Positions 6,762-15,009 of a stretch of 64,000 nt of DNA are shown here, in pieces; position 1 is the first letter of the stretch; each line of letters starts with the position of its first letter. The translations under genes and the position numbers were made by a program. Source of the stretch: Leifsonia aquatica (lineage in GTDB: Bacteria; Actinomycetota; Actinomycetes; Actinomycetales; Microbacteriaceae); contig NZ_JACHVP010000001.1 in the NCBI RefSeq assembly GCF_014190775.1, positions 1,054,001-1,118,000 on the forward strand. The letters run 5' to 3'. The notes under the pieces are model-generated. The model was given only the letters and a program-made list of their open reading frames with translations. It had not been told where the DNA came from and made no database searches.

Positions 6762-7721
6762 ATGGGCAGGTACATCCTGCGCCGCCTCGCACAGGCGGCC
6801 CTGGTGCTCGCCGTCGCGTACGCGGCGAGCTACCTCGTGCTCTGGGCGCTGCCCGGCGACGCGCTCGCGAGCCTCACCGGCGGCCAGTCCAGTGATCTGA
6901 CCGCCGATCAGGTCGCGGCGATCCGCTCGGAATGGGGCCTCGACCAGCCGGTCGTCGTCCGGTTGCTGACGTCGGCCGCCCACGCGCTCACCGGCGACTT
7001 CGGGAGGTCGTTCGTCTCGGGGCGCCCGGTCTCCGCCCTGATCGCGGAGAGCCTCCCGGCGACGGCGCAGATCGCGGGCCTCGGCTTCCTCTTCGCCCTG
7101 CTGCTCGGCACCGGGATCGCCCTGGCGGCCACGCGCACCCGGGCGCGCTGGCTGCGCGGGCTGCTCCTCGGCCTGCCGCCGCTGGGCGTCGCCATCCCGT
7201 CGTTCTGGCTCGGGCTCCTGCTAATCCAGTTCTTCTCGTTCCAGCTGGCCCTGTTCCCGGCGACCGGCAACGGCCCGGGCAGCGCCGTGCTCCCGGCCAT
7301 CACGCTCGCGATCCCGACCAGCGCACTGATCGCACAGCTGCTCGCCCAGGGTCTCGACCGCGAGCTCGCCCAGCCCTACGCCGACACGGCGCGGGCGAAG
7401 GGAGCCTCCACCACCCGCGTGCAGCTCGGCCACGCCTTCCGCAACGCGGCGCTGCCGGCGCTCACGATCGCGGGGCTGGTGGTCGGCAACCTGCTCGCCG
7501 GATCGGTGGTGACGGAGACGGTCTTCGGCCGGACGGGCCTCGGGCGCACGACGGCGGATGCGGTGGCGGCCCAGGACATCCCCGTCGTGCAGGGCGTCGT
7601 GGTGTTCGGCGCGCTCGTGTTCGTCGTCGTCAACCTGATCGTGGATCTGGTGTACCCGCTGCTCGACCCGCGGATCGTGACCGCTCGCGCTCGCGTCCGC
7701 ATCCCGGCGGTGACCGCATGA
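6762..7721 (+). CDS. Dipeptide/oligopeptide-type ABC transporter permease (DppB-like)
   Basis: The 319-residue inner-membrane permease starts MGRYILRRL, the usual N-terminus of DppB-type subunits, and has about six hydrophobic helices. The EAA-type loop that docks to the ATPase lies in the segment AKGASTTRVQLGHAFRNAAL, preceded by PYADTAR. The ATG at 6762 follows AAGGAG at 6751-6756; an in-frame GTG five codons upstream lies on the ribosome binding site and was rejected. This is the first gene of a tightly overlapping operon (permease, permease, fused ATPase, binding protein, two LLM monooxygenases). The substrate is unknown, but the co-operonic enzymes argue for a modified amino acid or amide rather than plain dipeptides. 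Confidence 0.9.
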   Translation: MGRYILRRLAQAALVLAVAYAASYLVLWALPGDALASLTGGQSSDLTADQVAAIRSEWGLDQPVVVRLLTSAAHALTGDFGRSFVSGRPVSALIAESLPATAQIAGLGFLFALLLGTGIALAATRTRARWLRGLLLGLPPLGVAIPSFWLGLLLIQFFSFQLALFPATGNGPGSAVLPAITLAIPTSALIAQLLAQGLDRELAQPYADTARAKGASTTRVQLGHAFRNAALPALTIAGLVVGNLLAGSVVTETVFGRTGLGRTTADAVAAQDIPVVQGVVVFGALVFVVVNLIVDLVYPLLDPRIVTARARVRIPAVTA

Positions 7722-8632
7722 CCGAGACGCTGGCCCTCGACCGCGCGGCCGCCTCCGGCACTCCCACGGCCACCGGCGCCGCTCGCTCGCGCCGAGCGGC
7801 CCGCGGCGCCTCCACCGTCCGCGACCTGCTCGGCCGCCCCGGCCTCGTCGTCTCGGCGGTCTGGATCCTGCTCCTGCTCGTCGCGGCCGTCGCGCCGACC
7901 CTGTTCACGCCGGTGGACCCGCTGGAGACGACCGGCCCGGTGCGCCAAGCACCGTCGCTCGCCCACCTGTTCGGGACGGACGCGATCGGTCGCGACCTCT
8001 TCTCGCGCGTGGTGCACGGAGCCGGGCTGTCGCTCGGCGCCGCCGCGATCGCGGTGGTCGTCGGGCTGCTCGCCGGCACAGTCATCGGGCTCGTCGCGGG
8101 ATATCGCGGCGGGTGGGTGGACGCGGTGCTCATGCGCTTCACCGACGTGCTGCTCGCCATCCCGGGACTGCTGCTCTCACTCGCCTTCGTCGTCGCCCTC
8201 GGCTTCGGGACGGTCAACGTCGCGATCGCCGTCGGTGTCACCTCCGTCGCGTCCAACGCCCGCGTGCTCCGCTCGGAGGTGCTGCGCGTGCGATCGAGCG
8301 TGTACGTGGAGGCCGCGGTCGCCGGTGGCGCCGGGAGGCTGCGCGTGCTGCTGCGGCACGTGCTGCCGAACTCGATCTCGCCGCTGCTCGCACTGGTGGC
8401 GCTCGACTTCTCCAGCGCGATCCTCGCCATCTCGGCGCTCAGTTTCCTCGGCTATGGCGCCCAGCCGCCGACGCCGGAATGGGGAGCCCTGGTCGCGAAC
8501 GGCCGCGACTTCCTCGCGACTGCGTGGTGGATGACGACCATCCCCGGCCTGGTGATCGCGCTCACGGTGCTCGCCGGCAACCGGATCTCGCGCGGGCTGT
8601 CGAACCTCGGCTCGGCAGGAGGAGCACGGTGA
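7718..8632 (+). CDS. Dipeptide/oligopeptide-type ABC transporter permease (DppC-like)
   Basis: This is the second membrane subunit of the importer, 304 residues. It has a disordered N-terminal extension (about 35 residues rich in Ala, Arg, Thr), then five to six transmembrane helices. The family motifs HLFGTDAIGRDLFSRV and YVEAAVAGGAGRLRVLLRHV (ATPase docking loop) and the end segment PTPEWGALV are present. The ATG at 7718 overlaps the stop of the DppB-like gene (ATGA), which implies translational coupling and fixed subunit ratios. Confidence 0.9.
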   Translation: MTETLALDRAAASGTPTATGAARSRRAARGASTVRDLLGRPGLVVSAVWILLLLVAAVAPTLFTPVDPLETTGPVRQAPSLAHLFGTDAIGRDLFSRVVHGAGLSLGAAAIAVVVGLLAGTVIGLVAGYRGGWVDAVLMRFTDVLLAIPGLLLSLAFVVALGFGTVNVAIAVGVTSVASNARVLRSEVLRVRSSVYVEAAVAGGAGRLRVLLRHVLPNSISPLLALVALDFSSAILAISALSFLGYGAQPPTPEWGALVANGRDFLATAWWMTTIPGLVIALTVLAGNRISRGLSNLGSAGGAR

Positions 8633-10293
8633 CCGACACGGAACTGCTGCGGGTGGACGACCTGCGCGTCGGCTATCGCACCCGCGGAGGCGTCGTCGAC
8701 GCGGTGCGAGGGATCGGCTTCCGCGTCGCCGCGGGGGAGCGCGTCGCGGTCGTCGGCGAGTCGGGCTCGGGCAAGTCGACGACGGCCGCGGCCATCGTGC
8801 GCCTGCTGGCCCCGAACGCGACCGTCGGCGGCAGCATCCACTTCGACGGAGAGGATCTCTCCGGCCTGCGCGGGGCGGCCTTCCGCTCACTGCTCGGCCG
8901 GCGGATCGGCTACGTGCCGCAGGACCCGACCGTCTCCCTCAACCCGGTGAAGACGATCGGGCAGCAGGTGGCGGAGGTGCTGACCATCCACAAGCTGGCC
9001 GACCGGCGCACGGCCCTGCTCGACGCGGTGGAGGCGCTGGAGCGCGCGGGCATCGATCGCCCCGAGCTGCGGGCCCGGCAATATCCGCACCAGCTCTCGG
9101 GAGGACAGCGGCAGCGCGTCCTGATCGCGATCGCCCTGGCCGCCCGCCCCGCTCTCGTGATCGCGGACGAGCCGACCAGCGCCCTCGACGTCACCGTGCA
9201 GCGCCGCATCCTGGATCAGCTCGACGCGCTGACCGAGGAGGTCGGCGCCTCGACGCTGCTCATCACCCACGACCTCGGGATCGCCGCGGAACGCGCGGAC
9301 CGCATTCTCGTGCTGTCGGACGGCGAGCTGGTCGAGGAGGGGACGCCCGTCGCGGTGCTCGGCGATCCGCAGCACCCGTACACGCGGTCGCTCATCGCGG
9401 CGGCGCCGAGCCTCAACACGACCGGCGGGACGTTCCTCACCCGTGCTCGGGAGCGCCACGCGGTCGCGACGACCGACACGGCGCCCGCGCCCGAGGCTCT
9501 GCTGCGGGCGGACGGACTGGTCAAGGAGTTCGGCGGGCTGCGCGCGGTCGACGACGTCAGCGTGGCGATCGAGCGCGGCCGGACCCTCGCGCTCGTGGGG
9601 GAGTCCGGCTCGGGCAAGACCACGACCTCCCGGCTCATCCTGCGCCTCGAGCAGCCGACGGCCGGACGGATCGTGTTCGACGGCGAGGACGTCACCGCGC
9701 TCGCGGGCGGGCGGCTCCGGCAGCTGCGCCGGCGCATCCAGGTCGTGTACCAGAACCCGTACGCCTCCCTGAACCCGCGGCTGTCGATCGGTGACGTGAT
9801 CGCCGAGCCGCTGCGATCGCTCCGGGTCGGCGACCGCCGCTCCCAGGCCGAGCGCGCGCGGGTGCTCCTGGACGAGGTCGGGCTTCCCGCGAACGCGTTC
9901 GACCGCCGGCCGGCCGAGCTCTCGGGAGGCCAGCGCCAGCGGGTGGCGATCGCTCGTGCCCTGGCGCTGCGCCCCGAGCTGATCGTGCTCGACGAGGCGG
10001 TCTCGGCGCTCGACGTGCGCGTGCAGGCCCAGATCCTGCAGTTGCTCGCCGAGCTGCAGGCCGAGCACGGCGTGGCTTACCTCTTCATCAGTCACGACCT
10101 CGCGGTCGTGCGCCAGATCTCCGACGAGGTGGCCGTGCTCCGCGCCGGCCGCGTCGTCGAGGCCGGACCGGTGAGCGCCGTGTTCGGCGACCCGCAGCAT
10201 CCTTACACCCGCGACCTGCTGGAGGCCATCCCCGGTCGCGACTCCCACGCCCACATCCCCGACCCCCATCCCAGCATCAGGAGAACAGCATGA
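8629..10293 (+). CDS. Fused double ATPase of the dipeptide-type ABC importer (DppD-DppF)
   Basis: This 554-residue protein carries two complete ABC ATPase domains in one chain, replacing the separate DppD and DppF subunits. Each half has a Walker A (GESGSGKST near residue 43 and GESGSGKTT near 323), an ABC signature (LSGGQRQRV near 156 and again near 431) and Walker B (ADEPTSALDV and LDEAVSALDV). Each ends with the QHPYTR segment of the oligopeptide-family C-terminal region. The start is GTG at 8629, overlapping the permease stop and preceded by AGGAGGA at 8617-8623. Both halves look catalytically intact. Such fusions are common in actinomycetes. Confidence 0.93.
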   Translation: MTDTELLRVDDLRVGYRTRGGVVDAVRGIGFRVAAGERVAVVGESGSGKSTTAAAIVRLLAPNATVGGSIHFDGEDLSGLRGAAFRSLLGRRIGYVPQDPTVSLNPVKTIGQQVAEVLTIHKLADRRTALLDAVEALERAGIDRPELRARQYPHQLSGGQRQRVLIAIALAARPALVIADEPTSALDVTVQRRILDQLDALTEEVGASTLLITHDLGIAAERADRILVLSDGELVEEGTPVAVLGDPQHPYTRSLIAAAPSLNTTGGTFLTRARERHAVATTDTAPAPEALLRADGLVKEFGGLRAVDDVSVAIERGRTLALVGESGSGKTTTSRLILRLEQPTAGRIVFDGEDVTALAGGRLRQLRRRIQVVYQNPYASLNPRLSIGDVIAEPLRSLRVGDRRSQAERARVLLDEVGLPANAFDRRPAELSGGQRQRVAIARALALRPELIVLDEAVSALDVRVQAQILQLLAELQAEHGVAYLFISHDLAVVRQISDEVAVLRAGRVVEAGPVSAVFGDPQHPYTRDLLEAIPGRDSHAHIPDPHPSIRRTA

Positions 10294-11930
10294 GAACACC
10301 GACCTTCCGCCGGCTCGCCGCCGGCATCGCGACCGCGGCCGCCGCCGGCCTGCTCCTGTCGGCCTGCGCGGGCACATCCGCTCCCGGCGCCTCGTCGTCC
10401 GCGGCGGCCACGCCCGTCGACGGCGGCGCCCTGACCTTCGCGCTCGGCAACGACCCGATCACGCTGAACCCGACCGCGACGGGCAGCGGCAACGACACCC
10501 TCTACGTCGAGCGCCAGCTGTTCGACTCCTTGACCGAGCAGGACCCGAAGACCGGCAAGATCGTGCCGTGGCTCGCGACCAAGTGGGAGGCGAACGCCGA
10601 CGCGACCCAGTTCACGTTCACCCTGCGGAAGGGTGTGACCTTCTCGGACGGAACGCCGCTCACGGCGGCGGTGGTCAAGGCGAACTTCGACGACATCGTC
10701 GCCAACGCGACCAAGGCGCTGAACGCCATCACCGCCCTCCCGAACTACGCGGGCACCACGGTGGTGGACGACTCGACGTTCACGGTGAGTTTCTCGAAGC
10801 CCAACGGCGCGTTCCCGCAGGCCGCGTCGTCGGTCGCGCTCGGCCTCCTGTCGCCGAAATCGCTCGAGATCCCGTACGACGACCGCGCCACCGGGGCGGG
10901 CCTCAGCGGGACCGGGCCGTTCGTGCTGAAGAGCTACACCAAGAACACCTCGGTGGTGCTGACGAAGCGCGACGGTTACGCGTGGGCTCCCGAGGACTAC
11001 ACCAACCGCGGCGCCGCCCACCTCGACACGGTGACGTTCACCATCGTCCCGGAGGCCGGCGTGCGCACGGGCAGCCTCAGCTCGAAGCAGGTCGACGCGA
11101 TCGGCGGCGTGCTGCCGCAGGACATCGCGGGCCTGCAGGCGCAGAACACCCCGCTGGTGGTCCGGGCCAACCCGGGCATCGCGTTCGGTCTCTCGACGTA
11201 CATCAAGGAGGGCTCCGCACTCGCGGACGTCTCGGTGCGCAAGGCGCTGCTGACCGCGCTCGACCGGAACCTCATCCAGCAGTCCGCGCTCACCCCGGAG
11301 TTCAGGGTCGCGACCAGCGTGCTCGCCGCCAACACCCCCGGCGCCGTCGACCTCAGCACGCAGCTCGGCTTCGATACGAAGGCCTCCGAGAAGCTGCTCG
11401 ACGCGGCGGGCTGGAAGAAGGGCAGCGACGGCATCCGCGAGAAGGACGGCACGAAGCTCGACCTGAAGCTCGGCTACATCGCCAACTTCAACCCGAACCA
11501 GTCGATCATCGAGCTCATCCAGCAGCAGCTGAAGGCGATCGGCATCACGGTCGAGGTCTGGACGGGCACCGTACCGCAGTACCTCGCGGAGGCGAGCGCC
11601 GGGCACTTCGACCTCGCCTACGGCAACCTCTCGCGGGCCGACGGGGATGTGCTCCGCACGCAGTTCTCGTCGGCACTGCCCAGCAACGCGGCCAAGGGGT
11701 ACACCGACCCCGAGCTGCAGCAGGACCTCACCGACCAGCTCGCGACGGCCGACCAGACGAAGCGCGCCGAGATCGCCCAGAAGGCCAACGCGCGCATCGT
11801 CGACCTGGCCTACTACATCCCGGTCGTCGAGCTGACGACGGTGCTGGGGACCGCCCAGAACGTGCACGGCATCGTGCTCGGGGCGGACTCGCGCCTCGGC
11901 TCGCTGGTCGACGCGTACAAGACGAAATAG
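10290..11930 (+). CDS. Extracellular solute-binding lipoprotein, dipeptide family 5
   Basis: The 546-residue protein begins with a lipoprotein signal: a basic N-terminus (MRTPTFRR), a hydrophobic Ala/Leu stretch and the lipobox LLSAC at about residue 27, then a Gly/Ser/Ala linker. The mature part has the SBP_bac_5 layout: PITLNPTATGSGNDT, LFDSLTEQDPKTGKIVPWLA, FTLRKGVTFSDGTPLTA and the late SIIELIQQQLKAIGITVEV. It captures the substrate outside the membrane and hands it to the two permeases. The ATG overlaps the ATPase stop. LLM gene 1 begins 15 bases after its stop. Confidence 0.92.
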   Translation: MRTPTFRRLAAGIATAAAAGLLLSACAGTSAPGASSSAAATPVDGGALTFALGNDPITLNPTATGSGNDTLYVERQLFDSLTEQDPKTGKIVPWLATKWEANADATQFTFTLRKGVTFSDGTPLTAAVVKANFDDIVANATKALNAITALPNYAGTTVVDDSTFTVSFSKPNGAFPQAASSVALGLLSPKSLEIPYDDRATGAGLSGTGPFVLKSYTKNTSVVLTKRDGYAWAPEDYTNRGAAHLDTVTFTIVPEAGVRTGSLSSKQVDAIGGVLPQDIAGLQAQNTPLVVRANPGIAFGLSTYIKEGSALADVSVRKALLTALDRNLIQQSALTPEFRVATSVLAANTPGAVDLSTQLGFDTKASEKLLDAAGWKKGSDGIREKDGTKLDLKLGYIANFNPNQSIIELIQQQLKAIGITVEVWTGTVPQYLAEASAGHFDLAYGNLSRADGDVLRTQFSSALPSNAAKGYTDPELQQDLTDQLATADQTKRAEIAQKANARIVDLAYYIPVVELTTVLGTAQNVHGIVLGADSRLGSLVDAYKTK

Positions 11931-11945
11931 CAGGAGGAGACCCTC

Positions 11946-13070
11946 GTGAAGTTCATCGGACTGGATCTGATCGCCAACCCGCCGCGCCACCCGGGCGAGG
12001 AGCCGCCGTTCGCGGCGGAGCGCTTCGGCGAGGTCGTCGACAACGCCGTGCTCTTCGAGCAGCTCGGCTTCGACGGGTTCGCTGTGGGGGAGCGGCACCA
12101 CGCGCCGTTCCTGTCGAGCTCGCCGACCGTGCTGCTCGGCTATCTGGCGGCGGCGACGAGCCGGATCCGGCTCTTCACGGGGGTCACCCTGCTCTCGGTG
12201 CTCGACCCCGTGCGCGTCGCCGAGGACTACGCGACGCTCGACCACCTCTCCGGCGGACGCCTGGAGCTGATCATCGGCAAGGGCAACGGGCCCGAGCAGG
12301 CCGAGCTGTTCGGCATCGGGCGCACGCAGGCGTGGGAGACGCTGCGCGAGAACTACCTGCTACTGCGGCAGTTGTGGTCGTCGCGCGCGGTGACGTGGGA
12401 GCCGACGCCCGGCGTTCCCAGCATCCGCACCTCGCCGCTGGTGGAGGCGGACGTGCAGCCGCGCCCGCTGCAGGAGCGCATCCGCATCTGGCACGGCTCC
12501 GCGACGTCGGAGGCGTCCGTCGAGCTCGCCGCCCGGCACGGCGACCCGATCTTCTCGGCGAACGCCATGAACCCGATCGAGCAGTACGCCGCCCTGGTTC
12601 GGCACTACCGTGCCGTGTGGGCGGAGACCGGCCGCGATCCCGCCCAGGCGACGGTGGGGGCCGGGCACGCCCTCTTCGTGGCGCCGACCTCGCAGGAGGC
12701 GAAGGCCGCCTACCGGCCGGTGTACGAGGAGTTCGTCGCCGCGGTCGCGCAGGCCGATCACTCCCTCCCGGGCACGCGCACCGACTACGCCGACTACGAC
12801 GACTACCTCGCGCGCTCGTCCGCGCTCGTCGGCAGCCCGCAGGAAGTGATCGACAAGGTCGGCCGCTACCACGAGGCGTTCGGCAACAGCGTGATCTCGG
12901 TCGGCGGCCATCCCGGTCATCTCGGCCGCACGCAGTGGGTCGACTCGCTCGAGCTCTTCCAGGCGGAGGTCGCCCCGACGCTCCGCGAACGCATCGGCGA
13001 CCCGGCCTGGCCGGCCGCCACGATCCCGAAAGGCCGCGCATGGCAGCCCTCCGCAGCATCTCGTTCCTGA
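11946..13070 (+). CDS. LLM-class flavin-dependent monooxygenase 1
   Basis: The 374-residue enzyme belongs to the bacterial luciferase-like superfamily (TIM barrel using FMN or F420). Signs are VGERHHAPF near residue 47, the LDHLSGGRLELIIGKGNG segment, and SGGR typical of the family. Length and the GKGNGPEQAELFG region resemble LLM proteins annotated as probable oxidoreductases of the Atu2307/2I7G type, but the exact subgroup is uncertain. It starts with GTG at 11946 after GGAGGAG. Its 3' end overlaps the next LLM gene by 31 bases. Being co-transcribed with a binding protein, it probably oxidises the imported compound. No flavin reductase gene accompanies it. Confidence 0.85.
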   Translation: MKFIGLDLIANPPRHPGEEPPFAAERFGEVVDNAVLFEQLGFDGFAVGERHHAPFLSSSPTVLLGYLAAATSRIRLFTGVTLLSVLDPVRVAEDYATLDHLSGGRLELIIGKGNGPEQAELFGIGRTQAWETLRENYLLLRQLWSSRAVTWEPTPGVPSIRTSPLVEADVQPRPLQERIRIWHGSATSEASVELAARHGDPIFSANAMNPIEQYAALVRHYRAVWAETGRDPAQATVGAGHALFVAPTSQEAKAAYRPVYEEFVAAVAQADHSLPGTRTDYADYDDYLARSSALVGSPQEVIDKVGRYHEAFGNSVISVGGHPGHLGRTQWVDSLELFQAEVAPTLRERIGDPAWPAATIPKGRAWQPSAASRS

Positions 13071-14071
13071 CGCCCGGCAACTACGACGACGACGACCCGG
13101 CCGGCGGCCTGGAGCAGACGCTCCGGCTGATCGCGTTCGGGGAACGGGCGGGTTACGACGGCGCGTGGGTGCGTCAGCGCCACCTGGAGCACGGCATCTC
13201 GTCGGCGGCCGTGGTGCTGGGCGCGGCGTCGCAGCGCACGAGCACGATCGAGCTCGGCACGGCGGTCATCCCGATCGGCTACGAGAGCCCGTGGCGGCTG
13301 GGCGAGGATCTCGCCACGGCCGATGTGCTCTCGGGCGGCCGCCTGGCGGTCGGGCTGAGCGCCGGGACGCCACCGCACGCGGAGCTGCTGGGCGCGCACG
13401 TGTTCGACGGAGACTGGACGTCGTACGACCTCGGGCACGGGCGCATCGAACGGCTGAAGCACCACCTCTCCGGCGCCTATCTCGGCGACGAGGGGACGGT
13501 GATCCACTCGCCCGGGAACGTGCAGCGGCCGCGCCTGCAGCCGTACAGCCCCGGGCTGGACAGCCGGCTCTGGTACGGCGGCGGGAGCTCCCGCTCGATC
13601 CGCTGGGCGGCCGGGCACGGCCTCCACCTGCTCACGGGGAACGTCATCTCAGGCGAGGGGACGGACGACTTCGTCACGGCCCAGGTGAACCTGATCCGGC
13701 TGCATCGCTCGCTCACCACGCGGCCGGACGACCTGCGGGTCGCCCTGGGCCGGGTGATCCTGCCCACCGACAGCGCTGACCGTGCCTCCGCCGAGCGCTA
13801 CCGGGCGTACAAGCGCGAGCGGGATGCCCGCGTCGGCGTCGCGCACGGTGACCGACGGACGCTCTTCGCGCCGGACATCGTCGGCACGACGGAGCAGATC
13901 GTGGAGACGCTCCTCGCCGACGCGGCCCTCGCCGAGGTCGACGAGCTGCGGCTGGAGCTGCCCTACGAATTCGCCGAGGCGGACTACGAGCAGGTCCTGC
14001 ACGACGTGCTGACCGTCGTCGCGCCCGCACTGGGTCGTCGCGCGGCGGAGCCTCAGCCGACCGCCGCGTAG
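13040..14071 (+). CDS. LLM-class flavin-dependent monooxygenase 2
   Basis: This second luciferase-like enzyme has 343 residues: an N-terminal strand LRSISFLTPGNYDDDDPAGG, WVRQRHLEHGISS, the region around ADVLSGGRLAVGLSAGTPP, and a flavin-barrel repeat through the middle (WYGGGSSRSIRWAAGHGLHL). The start is the ATG at 13040, inside the end of LLM 1 and preceded by GAAAGG. The 3' end overlaps the convergent ATP-grasp gene by 19 bases. The acidic Asp-rich loop near the start is unusual. LLM 1 and LLM 2 are only distantly alike, so they may act on successive intermediates rather than being a recent duplication. Confidence 0.82.
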   Translation: MAALRSISFLTPGNYDDDDPAGGLEQTLRLIAFGERAGYDGAWVRQRHLEHGISSAAVVLGAASQRTSTIELGTAVIPIGYESPWRLGEDLATADVLSGGRLAVGLSAGTPPHAELLGAHVFDGDWTSYDLGHGRIERLKHHLSGAYLGDEGTVIHSPGNVQRPRLQPYSPGLDSRLWYGGGSSRSIRWAAGHGLHLLTGNVISGEGTDDFVTAQVNLIRLHRSLTTRPDDLRVALGRVILPTDSADRASAERYRAYKRERDARVGVAHGDRRTLFAPDIVGTTEQIVETLLADAALAEVDELRLELPYEFAEADYEQVLHDVLTVVAPALGRRAAEPQPTAA

Positions 14072-15009
14072 AGCGACGCGAGCTCGCGCCCGAGGAACCG
14101 GGCGATCTGCCGCGGCCCCGACGACGGGGCCGCGGCCTCCACCTCGGCGTTGTAGTTGGTGTTGGTGTTGACGTCGTAGGTGACGGCACGGCCGTCGACC
14201 GTCTCGATGAACTCGATGCCGGCGATCTCGATGCCGGTGCGACGGGTGAAGGCGCGGTACTGCTCGACGAGGGGATGGTCGAACCCCTCGCGCAGACGGA
14301 ACAGCTGCTGCGGCAGCTCGGCGCCGGTCACCGGGTCGATCACGCAGGCGTCCGCCGGGCACAGCTGGAAGCCGCCCAGCTCGGTGTCGGCGCGCACGGC
14401 GTAGACCAGCTCGCCGTCGACCAGCTCGACCCGCGTGATGGCCGGCTCGGCCGCCACCAGCAGCTCCTGCAGCAGCACGATCCCGTCGACCGGAGTCTCG
14501 AACAGTCCGGCGTCGATCGTCGCAGCCAGCTCGTCGGCCGAGTCGAACCGCTGCACGCCGAGGCCCTTGCCGCCCTGGTTGTGCTTGGTGAGGAAGGGCG
14601 TCGGGAAGGCGCGCGCCGCCTCCACCAGCCGATCGACGCCGATGACGGCGACAGTGCGCGGGGTGTCGATGCCGGCGGCCCGCAGCGCGGTGAGCTGGTC
14701 GACCTTGCTGACCTCGAGCTCCAGCACCCGGCGCCCGTTCACCGTGCGGCGGCCGTGGGACTCCAGCCAGGAGAGCACGCTGCGGGCGTAGTCCTTCGAG
14801 AGGCCGTGCCCGCGCGTGTGCGACGACGCGCTGATCCGCGACCAGAACACGCCCTCCGGCGGAACGGCGTCGAGGTCGAGCGTGCCGTCGACCAGCAGCC
14901 ACTCGACCAGGGGAACGCCCTCCTCCTCGAACGCCCGGCGGAACGGCTCGAACCAGTCGGGGTTCTCGTGGAGGGCGTAGACGGCCGGGGTGGAATGGGT
15001 GCTGGTCAT
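14053..15009 (-). CDS. ATP-grasp amino-acid ligase (RimK/glutamate-ligase-like)
   Basis: The 318-residue protein has the ATP-grasp layout. The N-terminal domain contains ALHENPDWFEPFRRAFEEEG, the ATP-binding loop is FLTKHNQGGKGLGVQRF near residue 140-155, and the C-terminal metal-binding strand is VTYDVNTNTNYNAEVE. ATP-grasp ligases activate a carboxylate as acyl phosphate and join it to an amine or thiol; RimK relatives add glutamate. The true substrate here is unknown. It is the last gene of the minus-strand operon; its ATG overlaps the stop of the M20 gene. A ligase next to an amidohydrolase suggests a conjugate-then-release cycle, which is inference. Confidence 0.8.
   Translation of the reverse strand: MTSTHSTPAVYALHENPDWFEPFRRAFEEEGVPLVEWLLVDGTLDLDAVPPEGVFWSRISASSHTRGHGLSKDYARSVLSWLESHGRRTVNGRRVLELEVSKVDQLTALRAAGIDTPRTVAVIGVDRLVEAARAFPTPFLTKHNQGGKGLGVQRFDSADELAATIDAGLFETPVDGIVLLQELLVAAEPAITRVELVDGELVYAVRADTELGGFQLCPADACVIDPVTGAELPQQLFRLREGFDHPLVEQYRAFTRRTGIEIAGIEFIETVDGRAVTYDVNTNTNYNAEVEAAAPSSGPRQIARFLGRELASLYAAVG

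Noticed and set aside
6493-6792. Short minus-strand frames across the divergent region before the transporter operon
   Set aside because: They run through the two palindromic sites and the ribosome binding site of the DppB-like gene, and show no protein-like features.
10568-13039. Long plus-strand frame continuous with LLM 2 (upstream extension)
   Set aside because: The part before 13040 is out-of-frame Arg/Gly-rich sequence inside the binding-protein and LLM 1 genes; LLM homology starts at the ATG at 13040.
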